Part shown: piece by piece, positions 7,031-14,822 of the stretch
Position numbering within the stretch: the first letter of the stretch is position 1
How the letters are laid out: every line of letters begins with the position of its first letter
Program-made: the position numbers and the translations under genes
The notes under the pieces: generated by a model
What the model was told of the DNA's origin: nothing
Database searches by the model: none
Seen by the model: the letters and a program-made list of their open reading frames with translations, nothing else
NCBI GenBank assembly: GCA_943328795.2
Contig: CALQBK020000023.1
Span: forward strand, 1-40,066
DNA: 40,066 bases
DNA from: Bifidobacterium breve
Lineage (GTDB): Bacteria > Myxococcota_A > UBA796 > SXON01
Direction of reading: 5' to 3'

Positions 7031-8047
7031 ATGCGGTTTGTAGACGAAGTCGAGCTGACCGTCCGAAGCGGGCGTGGGGGGCGAGGCAGCTCGTCCTTCC
7101 GCAAGGAGAAGTACGTCCCGATGGGCGGGCCGGACGGCGGAGACGGCGGAGACGGCGGCGCTGTCGTCTTCGTGGCCGACGAAGGCGTCGGCACGCTGCT
7201 CGACTTGCGCCACCGCACGCAGTGGGCGGCCGAGGACGGCGAGCATGGCCAGTACCGGTTGCGGCAAGGCGCCCGGGGCAAGGACCTGGAGATCCACGTG
7301 CCCGTCGGCACGATGGTGTACAACAGCGACGAGGACATGCTCCTGTTCGAGCTGCTCGAGCCGGGGGAGCGGCGCACCGCGTGCCCGGGCGGCAAGGGCG
7401 GCCTCGGCAACACGCACTTCAAGACGAGCACCAACCGCGCGCCGCGCCAGACCACCCCCGGCGAGCCGAGCGTGTCGTTGAACGTCCGGCTGGAGCTCAA
7501 GCTCCTCGCGGACGTCGGCCTGCTCGGCTTCCCCAACGCCGGCAAGTCCACGCTGATCTCCCGCATCTCCGCGGCTCGCCCCCGTATCGCCGACTACCCG
7601 TTCACGACGCTCACCCCGAGCTTGGGCGTCGTCGAGGTCGGGGACAGCGGCAGCTTCGTGGTGGCCGACATCCCAGGGCTGATCGAAGGCGCCGCTGAGG
7701 GCAAGGGTCTCGGGCACCAGTTCCTGCGCCACGTCGACCGCACGCAGCTGTTCCTGCACCTGCTCTCGCTCGCGGAGGACGTGAACGTCGAGGATCCCGA
7801 CCCGGCAGCCGTGCTCGGGCGCTACAACGTGCTGCGGGACGAACTTCGGCGGTATGATGCCGACATGCTCACGCGGCCGGAGATCGTGGTCCTCACCCAG
7901 GCGGACACCGTCACGCCCGAGTACATCGAGCAGGTGCGCGCGCTCTTCCCGGCCGACGCCCTGGTGATCTCAGCGGTCACCGGGGAAGGCCTGAAGCCAC
8001 TCATCCACCGGACCTGGGCCACGCTCCTGGCGTTGCGTGCGCGGTAA
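7031..8047 (+). CDS. obgE: GTPase Obg/CgtA
   Basis: A 338-aa ribosome-assembly GTPase. The N-terminal glycine-rich Obg fold (1-158) includes FVDEVELTVRSGRGGRGSSS and GGPDGGDGGDGG. In the G domain, G1 is GFPNAGKST, G2 DYPFTTLTPSLG, G3 DIPGLIEGAAEGKGLGHQFLRH, G4 TQAD (within the [NT][KQ]xD consensus) and G5 ISAVTGEG. No C-terminal OCT domain follows, so it is the short form. It acts on the 50S subunit and in growth control. The ATG at 7031 gives MRFVDEVE; the track's extra three residues are not needed. Its 3' end overlaps the next gene by 11 bases. Confidence 0.97.
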   Translation: MRFVDEVELTVRSGRGGRGSSSFRKEKYVPMGGPDGGDGGDGGAVVFVADEGVGTLLDLRHRTQWAAEDGEHGQYRLRQGARGKDLEIHVPVGTMVYNSDEDMLLFELLEPGERRTACPGGKGGLGNTHFKTSTNRAPRQTTPGEPSVSLNVRLELKLLADVGLLGFPNAGKSTLISRISAARPRIADYPFTTLTPSLGVVEVGDSGSFVVADIPGLIEGAAEGKGLGHQFLRHVDRTQLFLHLLSLAEDVNVEDPDPAAVLGRYNVLRDELRRYDADMLTRPEIVVLTQADTVTPEYIEQVRALFPADALVISAVTGEGLKPLIHRTWATLLALRAR

Positions 8048-8810
8048 GCGAGGGGTGATCTCGGCTGGCGTGATGTCCAGCCTCCTGGCCTGCAGCGGCG
8101 AGACCCCCGTCGCCCCGCCGCTGCCGTTGGAGGTCGTTTCGGAGAAGGTCACGTTCGGGACCATCCAGGACCTGGGCGGTTTTGTTTTCCAGTCGAGCAC
8201 CAGGGACGAGCGCTCGGCGAACGGCCAGGCGAGCGTGCACGAGAGCGCCGTGTCGCTCAAGTGGCGCGACCGGGACCTCTGGGAGTACCAGGCCGTGAGC
8301 GACGGGAAGCCCACCACGCACTGGCTCGTCGCCAACGGCGCGGCCTGGGTAGGCCTGTCTGACGCGCCCCTCGTCTCTCGGGGCGATCCCGAGCCGTTCC
8401 GCGAGCAGCTCGCGCTGGGGTGGGACCCGTGGGAGGACCTCGTCGCCGCGACCGGGGGCCGCATCTCGTTCGGCCCGGGCGTCGAAGAGGTCGTCGAAGG
8501 GCGCCCGGCGCTGCGCCACGACGTCTCGCTCGAGGCCGCGCCCATGACGGCCACCGCGCCGCGGGTCATCCGAGGGCAAGCCCTGGTGCCCACCGGGCTC
8601 ACGGGCACCGTGTGGATCGACAAGCAGAGCGCTGTCCGGGTGCTCGCCGACGTGACCGCCACCTCGGCCGCCCCGGCCACCACGGGCTCAATCACCGCCC
8701 CACGCACCCGCAGCCTCAACGTCAAGCTCGCCGTAACTGGCCTCGGCCAAGATCCCGGCGTAGCAGTCCCGTCCGGTGTCTCGCCTCCTCTCTCCCCCGG
8801 ATCTCCATGA
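8037..8810 (+). CDS. Putative lipoprotein embedded in the obgE-rsfS operon
   Basis: 257 aa from a GTG at 8037, inside the end of obgE (11-base overlap). The N-terminus MRGKRGVISAGVMSSLLAC is a lipoprotein signal with Cys19, followed by a short SGETPVAPPLP linker. The mature part is a beta-rich domain of about 200 residues (for example ERSANGQASVHESAVSLKW and TGLTGTVWIDKQSAVRVLAD), somewhat reminiscent of LolA/LolB-like sheet proteins, though I see no signature that proves it. The stop overlaps the rsfS ATG (ATGA). Placement within a ribosome-maturation operon is unusual; the function is unknown. Confidence 0.75.
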   Translation: MRGKRGVISAGVMSSLLACSGETPVAPPLPLEVVSEKVTFGTIQDLGGFVFQSSTRDERSANGQASVHESAVSLKWRDRDLWEYQAVSDGKPTTHWLVANGAAWVGLSDAPLVSRGDPEPFREQLALGWDPWEDLVAATGGRISFGPGVEEVVEGRPALRHDVSLEAAPMTATAPRVIRGQALVPTGLTGTVWIDKQSAVRVLADVTATSAAPATTGSITAPRTRSLNVKLAVTGLGQDPGVAVPSGVSPPLSPGSP

Positions 8811-9214
8811 CCCAGACCCAGCCCTCACCCGCGCCTCCCCTCGACCCCGCGGCGCTCGAGCTAGCGACCGCGGCGGCGCGCGCGGCCGCCGCCCGCAAGG
8901 CCGAGGACGTCTGCGTTTACGACCTGCACGTCGTCTCGTCGTTTTGCGACGCGTTCATCGTCTGCCACGGCACGAACCGGCGGCAGGTGACCGCGATCGC
9001 GCAGGGCGTGATTGACGAGCTCAAGCTGCGCGACGTGCGCCCGATCGGCGTGGAGGGCATGGACGCCGGCCGCTGGGTGCTGATCGACTTCGGCGACATC
9101 GTGGTGCACGTGTTCGACGAGCCGATGCGCGGGTTCTACGACCTCGACAGCTTGTGGGGCGACGCCCCCAAGCTGGCGATCGACCTGGACGCTCCGGCGG
9201 CCGCCAAGGCGTGA
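8807..9214 (+). CDS. rsfS: Ribosome silencing factor RsfS
   Basis: 135 aa, close to the family norm. RsfS binds uL14 on the 50S subunit and blocks 30S joining, mainly during starvation. The signature is clear: AEDVCVYDLHVVSSFCDAFIVCHGTNRRQV, then GVEGMDAGRWVLIDFGDIVVHVF and the closing FYDLDSLWGDAP. The N-terminal 20 residues are Pro/Ala-rich. The ATG at 8807 overlaps the upstream lipoprotein stop, and its own stop overlaps the GTG of rlmH. Confidence 0.96.
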   Translation: MTQTQPSPAPPLDPAALELATAAARAAAARKAEDVCVYDLHVVSSFCDAFIVCHGTNRRQVTAIAQGVIDELKLRDVRPIGVEGMDAGRWVLIDFGDIVVHVFDEPMRGFYDLDSLWGDAPKLAIDLDAPAAAKA

Positions 9215-9654
9215 AGCTGGTGATCTCGTCGGTTCGCGGCGGGAAGACGCCGTGGGCCGACGCCGCCGCGCTCGACTACGGGTCCCGGATCCAGCGCTAC
9301 TTCCCGTTCGAAGACCGGGTGTTCAAGCCCGGCACCGCCGACGAGGACGCCGCGCGCCTGCTCGCTGCGTTGCCCGCCCGGACCTGGCTGGTCGCGGTCG
9401 ACGAACGGGGCGAGGCGAAGACCAGCGAGGGGCTCGCCAAGCTCGTCGAGGCCGCCGCCCAGTCAGGCCTGGCGACACTCTGGTTCGCCCTGGGCGGCGC
9501 CTACGGCCACTCGGACGCCGTCCGGAGCACCGCGCGTACGCTGCTGTCGTTGTCGCCGATGGTGTTGAACCACGCGGTCGCGCGCGTCGTCCTGGTCGAG
9601 CAGGTCTACCGCTCGTGCACGATCCGCGCGGGCGAGCCGTACCATCACGGGTGA
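9211..9654 (+). CDS. rlmH: 23S rRNA (pseudouridine1915-N3)-methyltransferase RlmH
   Basis: A 147-aa SPOUT-class methyltransferase, slightly below the usual ~155. It starts at a GTG that overlaps the rsfS stop (GTGA). The C-terminal knot region is diagnostic: LWFALGGAYGHSDAV, then SLSPMVLNHAVARVVLVEQVYRSCTI and the terminal GEPYHHG. It methylates pseudouridine 1915 in helix 69 of 23S rRNA on assembled 70S ribosomes, so it fits with rsfS and obgE as a ribosome-maturation module. Convergent with dpgB; the 43 bases between stops show only a weak GGGCT-TG-AGCCC hairpin. Confidence 0.95.
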   Translation: MKLVISSVRGGKTPWADAAALDYGSRIQRYFPFEDRVFKPGTADEDAARLLAALPARTWLVAVDERGEAKTSEGLAKLVEAAAQSGLATLWFALGGAYGHSDAVRSTARTLLSLSPMVLNHAVARVVLVEQVYRSCTIRAGEPYHHG

Positions 9655-9697
9655 GGGCTTGAGCCCAACCGAGCAGTTCCCCTCGGCGGTGTACGAA

Positions 9698-10411
9698 TTA
9701 CCTCTTCAAGTTCTCCAAGAACGCGCCCTGGCTGATCGCCCGGAACTGCGCCGCCAGCAGGTTGCCGAGCGCGTCCTCGAACTGGGTCTCGCCGCTCTCG
9801 AGCATCAGCCGGCGCGCGAGCGTCGCCGCCACGGCCGTCTCCGGGCGGTAGTGCGCGCGCAGGTCGACCCGGTCGATGGTGTCGCGCACGTCGTCGATGA
9901 GCCCGAGGCGCATCGCCTCCGTCGTGCCTACCGCGTCCCCCCGCAGGATCAGCCGGCGCGCGTGGCCCACCCCGACGTACCGAGCGAGGCGCCAGGTCGC
10001 CATCCCCGGCAGGAAGCCCATTTGGACCTCGGGGAGACGAAACGTCGCGCCCGGCACCGCGCTGCGCACGTCGCACGTGAGCAGCAGCTGGAAGCCGCCG
10101 CCGACCAGGTCCCCCTCCGCGAAGAACGCGGTGACCTTCTCGAGCTGCTCGATGCGCCGCAGCAGCTTCTCCCACTTGTTGAAGCCGTGGATGTCCAGGC
10201 CCACCTTGGGGTCGAAGTCCGTGAAGTCGATGCCTTGGCTCGCGCCGCGAAACAGCACCAGCGAGGCCTTGGAGCTGTCCTCCAGCACGTCCAGCACCCG
10301 CTCGATCTCGCCGAGCTGGCGCACGTTGATCCGGGTGCGGACGAGCTGGATGGTGGCGATGTCGCCGTCGTCGTCGTAGTGAATGGTCTCGAGCGTCAGG
10401 GCGGGCGGCAT
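9698..10411 (-). CDS. dpgB: Enoyl-CoA hydratase/isomerase-fold protein, DpgB-like
   Basis: A 237-aa crotonase-fold protein. The two oxyanion-hole segments appear as SQGIDFTDF (about 58-66) and AEGDLVGGGFQLLLTCDVR (about 98-116), followed by ATFRLPEVQMGFLPGMATWRL. It begins two bases after the dpgA stop, so translation is coupled. In glycopeptide producers DpgB works with DpgA, enhancing formation and dehydration of the 3,5-dihydroxyphenylacetyl-CoA polyketide. Here the assignment as DpgB rather than a general hydratase rests mainly on the partner gene. The start ATG (MPPALTLETIHYDDDG) is chosen because the track's long ORF only reads back through dpgA. Confidence 0.75.
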   Translation of the reverse strand: MPPALTLETIHYDDDGDIATIQLVRTRINVRQLGEIERVLDVLEDSSKASLVLFRGASQGIDFTDFDPKVGLDIHGFNKWEKLLRRIEQLEKVTAFFAEGDLVGGGFQLLLTCDVRSAVPGATFRLPEVQMGFLPGMATWRLARYVGVGHARRLILRGDAVGTTEAMRLGLIDDVRDTIDRVDLRAHYRPETAVAATLARRLMLESGETQFEDALGNLLAAQFRAISQGAFLENLKR

Positions 10412-10413
10412 CG

Positions 10414-11478
10414 TCAACTCCAGCGGATGAGGGCAGTCTCTATGGTGCTGCCCGGGCCCATGGTCATCAAGACCCCAAAGTCGCCCCGGCGCACCTTGCC
10501 CTCGGCCATCAGCCGCTTGTAGCTGAACAAGAACGAGCCGCTGGACAGGTTTCCGAAGTCGCGCAGGACCGAGTGGGTGTGCCGCACGTCGTGGTCGGTC
10601 AGGCCGAGGTTGTACTTGATGGCGTCGACGACCTTCTTGCCGCCGGAGTGCACGACCCAGTGGGCAACGTGGCGCTTCTTGAGCCCGTGCTGCGCGAGCA
10701 AGCGCCCGACCGGGCGCGGGGCGTTGGCACCGACCACATACGGGATGTCGCGGTCCAGGAAGAAGCTGAACTTCCCGGCTTCGTCGTCCCAGTCGTAGCG
10801 CATCGCGTCCGACGCCTGCGGGATGAGGTGGCTGTTGAACCCGAGGACGCGCGGGACCGGTGGGCCCTGGTCGTCGAGCCCCGACGCGCGGATCAGCACC
10901 GCTGCGGCGCCATCTCCGAACAGCGAGTTCACGATCGCCGTGCGCATCGTGCCGTCGAACACGTAGACCGCGGAGCACACCTCGATGCACACCATCAGGG
11001 CGTTCTTGCCCGGGTTCGCGGTGGCCCACGCGGTCGACAGGTTCAGCCCGTTCAGCCCCGCGTTGCACCCCATCCCGACGATGTCCGCCCGCGAGCAGTC
11101 CTCGCGGAACCCCATCTCCTTCATCACCAGCGCAGACAGCCCCGGCGCCAGGAACCCCGTCGTCGTGATGCACACCAGGTGATCGATGTCCCGCACACCG
11201 AGGCCCGTGGGCTCCAGGCACGCGCGGATCGCCTGCGGCCCAATCTGCAGCGCGCCCCACTTGTGCTTCGCCAACAGCTGGCCCTGGGTCTCGTGCGGCG
11301 CGCCGTCCGGCCCCGCCTCGGGCAGGTACAGGTGGCGCGTCTTGATGTGGCTCGACGTGAACAGCGAGCGGATGCGAGGGTCTTCCACCCGAAACCGGGC
11401 GAGCAGGTCCTCCTGCCGGACGGCATCGGGGGGGGTCGCGGTGCCGACCGCGAGCAGCCGAGGGGACGCATCCAACAT
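10414..11478 (-). CDS. dpgA: 3,5-dihydroxyphenylacetyl-CoA synthase (type III polyketide synthase DpgA)
   Basis: A 354-aa thiolase-fold type III PKS. DpgA condenses four malonyl-CoA units and cyclises them to 3,5-dihydroxyphenylacetyl-CoA, a precursor of dihydroxyphenylglycine in vancomycin-type antibiotics. The triad is intact: Cys138 in DIVGMGCNAGLN, His277 in HWVVHSGGKK and Asn310 in DFGNLSSGSF. Long blocks agree with actinobacterial DpgA as I remember it (FSFFLDRDIPYVVG, GVLMTMGPGSTIE), more closely than with chalcone or alkylresorcinol synthases. The start MLDASPRL follows a TATACT -10 by six bases. No dpgC or dpgD is adjacent, so the end product is open. Confidence 0.88.
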   Translation of the reverse strand: MLDASPRLLAVGTATPPDAVRQEDLLARFRVEDPRIRSLFTSSHIKTRHLYLPEAGPDGAPHETQGQLLAKHKWGALQIGPQAIRACLEPTGLGVRDIDHLVCITTTGFLAPGLSALVMKEMGFREDCSRADIVGMGCNAGLNGLNLSTAWATANPGKNALMVCIEVCSAVYVFDGTMRTAIVNSLFGDGAAAVLIRASGLDDQGPPVPRVLGFNSHLIPQASDAMRYDWDDEAGKFSFFLDRDIPYVVGANAPRPVGRLLAQHGLKKRHVAHWVVHSGGKKVVDAIKYNLGLTDHDVRHTHSVLRDFGNLSSGSFLFSYKRLMAEGKVRRGDFGVLMTMGPGSTIETALIRWS

Positions 11479-11490
11479 CGCCCCAGTATA
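11479..11490 (-). promoter_or_regulatory. -10 element TATACT, 6 bases before dpgA ATG
   Basis: Minus strand TATACT (5 of 6), GGGGCG, then ATG. This predicts a leaderless dpgAB transcript. No convincing -35 is seen. It is back to back with the promoter of the divergent lipoprotein gene within 69 bases. Confidence 0.5.
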
Positions 11491-11535
11491 CGCTCATCGT
11501 GCAGGCTGGCCCCACACAACCGCCATTCTGCGCGG

Positions 11536-11547
11536 TATAGTGCGCCC
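11536..11547 (+). promoter_or_regulatory. -10 element TATAGT, 6 bases before ATG
   Basis: TATAGT (5 of 6) at 11536-11541, GCGCCC, then the ATG at 11548. The layout is the same as for dpgA on the other strand. Confidence 0.5.
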
Positions 11548-13887
11548 ATGTCACACTCGTTCCTCCCCGCGGGCGTTTTCGGCCTCGCGATCCTCTTGCC
11601 CCTCGTGGGCTGCGGCACCTCGGTCAAGCTCTCGGACGACACGGCGGACAGCGTGCCGGTGCCCGGCGACGAGGACGGAGATGGGTACGCTGGCGAAGAC
11701 GCCGGCGGCGACGACTGCGACGACACCGACCCGCTCACGAACCCCGGCGCGGACGAGGTCTGGTACGACGGCATCGACGAGAACTGCGACGGCGCCGACG
11801 ACTTCGACCAGGACGCCGACGGCCACGAGGCCGCGAACTACGGTGGGGACGACTGCGACGACACGGCGGCCAGCGCGTTCCCCGGCGGCGTCGAGGCCGA
11901 CAACGGCATCGATGACGACTGCGACGGCGCGGTGGACGAGGACTTCGTCGCCCCGAACGACCTGCTCATCACCGAGATCATGACGCACCCCCTCGCGCTC
12001 TCCGAGCGTGACGCCGAGTGGATCGAGGTCCAAAACGTCTCCTCCCGCAACATCGACCTGAAGGGCTGGACGTTGTTCAGCGGCGCGGAGACGGTCGTGA
12101 TCGACGCGTCCGTGTCCTTGCCCGCTGGCGGCGGCATCGCCGTGCTGGCGGCGAACGCGTCGGAGGCCGCGAACGGCGGTGTCGGCGCGGCGTGGGGCTA
12201 CGGCGGGGACGCCATCCACCTCGACGACACCGACAGTGTCGGCCTGCTGATCAACGGCGTCACGATCTTCGATGTGAGCTGGGACGATTCCTGGCCGGTC
12301 ACCGCGGGGACCAGCCTTACCCTCGATCCCGACCACTTCACCGCCACGGAGGCGCGCACCGCCTCGTGGTGGTGCACGTCTGCGACCGCCCTCGCGGATG
12401 GCGACTATGGCACCCCCGGCGTAGCGAACGACCAGTGCACGACCGTGGACGAGGACGGCGACGGGTACTCCGAGGCCGAGGGCGACTGCAACGACGCCGC
12501 GACGGACGTGAATCCGAACGCGGGCGACGCGTGGGACGGCGTAGACAACAACTGCGACGGGTCCGTGGACAACGGCCTCGTGGAGGACACCGCAAACGGG
12601 GTGTTCGAGGGCTCGACGAACAGCTACCTCGGGGCTGGCGGCGTGACCGTTGGCGACTTCGACGGCGACGGGGTGGACGACATCGCTGGCAGCACGAGCA
12701 GCGGGGTGTACGTGCTGAACGGGTTCACCGCGCTCGAGTCGAGCGGCGACATCGGCGACTACGACACCGCGAACTACAGCTCGGGCGCCGCGGCCTACGG
12801 GTTCGGCCTCGCCCAGCGCATGGGGGACAACACCGGCGATGGCCCGGACGACCTGGTCGTCGGCCTCTACGGCTACACGCCCGGCGCCGCGAAGGCCTAC
12901 GTGTTCGAGGGCGACAACGGTCTCGGCTCGCTGGACGCCTCCGACGCGTGGGCCACCCTCGTCGACGGCGAGGTCGGCTACGGCGCGGCCGTCCCGTACG
13001 TCGAGCAAGACTTCGACGGCGACGGCGTGGACGACATCGTGTTGACCCAGCCGTACGCCAGCTCGAGCCCGTCCCAGTTCTACCGGGGGCTCGCGTACGT
13101 GGTGTCCGGCGACGACGCGGTCGGCAGCTACAGCCTGGACGGCGCCGGCGGCGTCATCGAGGGCGAGAGCGCGCAGGAGTTCTTCTCGCTCGGCGTCGGC
13201 GGCGGAGACCTCGACGGCGACGGCACCCCTGAGCTGTTCCTCGGCTCCCCGGACAACAGCGGCAACGGCACCAAGTCCGGCGCCTGGTACGTGATCGCCG
13301 ACCCCTTCCAGGCCGGCTCGGGCGAGGAGCTGGCCGACTGGATCATCCGCGGGGCGAACGACAACGACGAGCTCGGCTACGGCCAGGCGCTGGCCATGGA
13401 CCTCGACAACTCCGGCCGCCTCGACCTGGCGCTCGGGTCGTTCGGCAGCGACTCCGCCTACGTCTTCCTCGACCCCGGCAGCGAGAGCGGCGAGGAGGTC
13501 GCCACCGGCGCCGACGTCGTCATGACCGGCGAGTCGGACTCCGCGTTCGGCAGCGCGCTGTCGTACGGCGACTTCAACGGCGACGGCGACACGGACCTCG
13601 CCGTCGGCGCGTTCGGCCCCGGCTCCACCGGCACGCCGATGTACTGGTACTACTACGGGGGCAACACCTCGATGGTGTACTTCTTCGACGGCAGCGCGTT
13701 CGGCCGCGGGGACCTCGACACCACGGACGCCTCCGCCTCGCTCGAAGGCTCGGCGAGCTGGGACGCGTTCGGCGGCCGGCTCTCCGCAGGCGCTGACCTG
13801 GACAACGACGGCTCGGACGACATCGGCATCGCGGCGCCCCACAGCCCGCAGATGTCCGGGCTGCTCTACGTCATCGCAGGGCAGTAA
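11548..13887 (+). CDS. Large lipoprotein: MopE motifs, lamin-tail domain, FG-GAP propeller
   Basis: 779 aa. The signal MSHSFLPAGVFGLAILLPLVGC carries a lipobox with Cys22. Two MopE-type motifs come first (GDDCDDTDPLTNPGADE ... GIDENCDG and GDDCDDTAASAFPGG ... GIDDDCDG, residues ~45-130). A lamin-tail-like domain follows (~135-295: LLITEIMTHP ... AEWIEVQNVSSRNIDLKGW). A third MopE motif (GDCNDAATDVNPNAGD) comes next, then about seven FG-GAP repeats to the end (GDFDGDGVDD, GDLDGDGTPE, GDFNGDGDTD), forming an integrin-alpha-like Ca-binding beta-propeller. It is surface-exposed and probably adhesive or structural; the ligand is unknown. The true start is 11548; the track's 10573 start reads antisense through dpgA. 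Confidence 0.85.
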   Translation: MSHSFLPAGVFGLAILLPLVGCGTSVKLSDDTADSVPVPGDEDGDGYAGEDAGGDDCDDTDPLTNPGADEVWYDGIDENCDGADDFDQDADGHEAANYGGDDCDDTAASAFPGGVEADNGIDDDCDGAVDEDFVAPNDLLITEIMTHPLALSERDAEWIEVQNVSSRNIDLKGWTLFSGAETVVIDASVSLPAGGGIAVLAANASEAANGGVGAAWGYGGDAIHLDDTDSVGLLINGVTIFDVSWDDSWPVTAGTSLTLDPDHFTATEARTASWWCTSATALADGDYGTPGVANDQCTTVDEDGDGYSEAEGDCNDAATDVNPNAGDAWDGVDNNCDGSVDNGLVEDTANGVFEGSTNSYLGAGGVTVGDFDGDGVDDIAGSTSSGVYVLNGFTALESSGDIGDYDTANYSSGAAAYGFGLAQRMGDNTGDGPDDLVVGLYGYTPGAAKAYVFEGDNGLGSLDASDAWATLVDGEVGYGAAVPYVEQDFDGDGVDDIVLTQPYASSSPSQFYRGLAYVVSGDDAVGSYSLDGAGGVIEGESAQEFFSLGVGGGDLDGDGTPELFLGSPDNSGNGTKSGAWYVIADPFQAGSGEELADWIIRGANDNDELGYGQALAMDLDNSGRLDLALGSFGSDSAYVFLDPGSESGEEVATGADVVMTGESDSAFGSALSYGDFNGDGDTDLAVGAFGPGSTGTPMYWYYYGGNTSMVYFFDGSAFGRGDLDTTDASASLEGSASWDAFGGRLSAGADLDNDGSDDIGIAAPHSPQMSGLLYVIAGQ

Positions 13888-13923
13888 GAGCCGCGCCGCA
13901 GCGCCGGGGCTGGCCCCCGTCGC

Positions 13924-14820
13924 TCACTGCCCGAGGTGGGTCTTGGCTTCCTTGGCGGCCTTCGACTTGGGGTACTTGTCCGCGGTCGCGCGCCAGAACA
14001 CCTTGGCGTCGTCCGCCCGGCCGAGCGACGCCATGCACTCGCCCTGCCGTAGCATCGACCACGGCGCCCACGTGCTCGTCGCGGCCGCATCGATCACGGC
14101 CTGGAACGCCTGGACGCCGTTCACGAAATCGCTCTCGTTCTGGTAGCTCTCCGCGACTCGGTACAGCGCCTCGGCGATGCGGTCCGACTTTGGGTTCTCC
14201 TTGATGAACCGCTGGGCGACCGCGCGCGCGGCAGCACCCTTGCCCTCCTGGAGGTTCTGCGTGATGAGCGCAAAATACTCGTCGGGCGTGGACGCGAGGG
14301 GCGCCTCGGGCACGTTCGACACCGTCACCGGTGGCGCGCCGCCGACGCTGGTCCCGACCGCGGCCGTGCCCGTGTCCACCACCGACCCGTCCTTCGGCGG
14401 GGGCGGAGGCGCCTTCACGCCGAGGGACTTCTCCAGGTTCGCGACGCGCACCTCCAGGTACGACATCCGCCAGTCGGCGTCTTGCTGGTAGCCGAGCCCG
14501 GACGCCTCGAACGTCGAGTAGTCGTGCTGCAGCACCTCGAAGTCCCCGCGCGTGTTCGCGACCTCCTGGCGGAGCTGCTCCATCGTCTCCATCTTCAGGA
14601 TGTCCTCCTGGCCGCGCGACCGGGTGACCTCCTCGAGCTGCCCGACCCGGCGCGACTGGTCCTCGGACCCCGCCTCGAGCTCATTCACGCGGCGCTGGTG
14701 CTCGGCGAGCTCCTTCTGCATCTGGCCGCTCGCGGACTGCCCCGTGCGGTTGATGACGCAGCCCGCCAGCAATGGCAAGACCAGCAGGGGGACCGCGGCG
14801 CGGTCGAGGATGAGGCGCAT
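13924..14820 (-). CDS. cpoB: CpoB/YbgF-like cell-division coordinator lipoprotein
   Basis: 298 aa. The signal MRLILDRAAVPLLVLPLLAGC has Cys21, so this version is lipidated rather than freely periplasmic as in E. coli. A coiled coil (~32-115, QMQKELAEHQRRVNELEAG onward) suits trimerisation. A PPPPPP linker follows, then three TPR repeats (~175-298: YFALITQNLQEGKGAAARAVAQ, ALYRVAESYQ, AKVFWRATADKYPKSKAAKEA). The family couples peptidoglycan synthesis to outer-membrane constriction with Tol-Pal. It starts two bases after the pal stop, which supports the assignment. The start is the ATG at 14820; the track's longer ORF reads through pal. Confidence 0.82.
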   Translation of the reverse strand: MRLILDRAAVPLLVLPLLAGCVINRTGQSASGQMQKELAEHQRRVNELEAGSEDQSRRVGQLEEVTRSRGQEDILKMETMEQLRQEVANTRGDFEVLQHDYSTFEASGLGYQQDADWRMSYLEVRVANLEKSLGVKAPPPPPKDGSVVDTGTAAVGTSVGGAPPVTVSNVPEAPLASTPDEYFALITQNLQEGKGAAARAVAQRFIKENPKSDRIAEALYRVAESYQNESDFVNGVQAFQAVIDAAATSTWAPWSMLRQGECMASLGRADDAKVFWRATADKYPKSKAAKEAKTHLGQ

Positions 14821-14822
14821 GG

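Noticed and set aside
7861-7900. Non-canonical G4 motif TQAD in Obg considered as a defect
   Set aside because: The G4 consensus allows T for N and Q for K, and the Asp that reads guanine is kept.
9655-9697. GGGCT-TG-AGCCC hairpin between convergent rlmH and dpgB as a terminator
   Set aside because: Only a 5-bp stem with a 2-base loop and no T-tract on either strand.
10573-11547. N-terminal 325 residues of the 1104-aa track ORF
   Set aside because: They are antisense to dpgA; the lipoprotein signal and TATAGT-N6-ATG place the real start at 11548.
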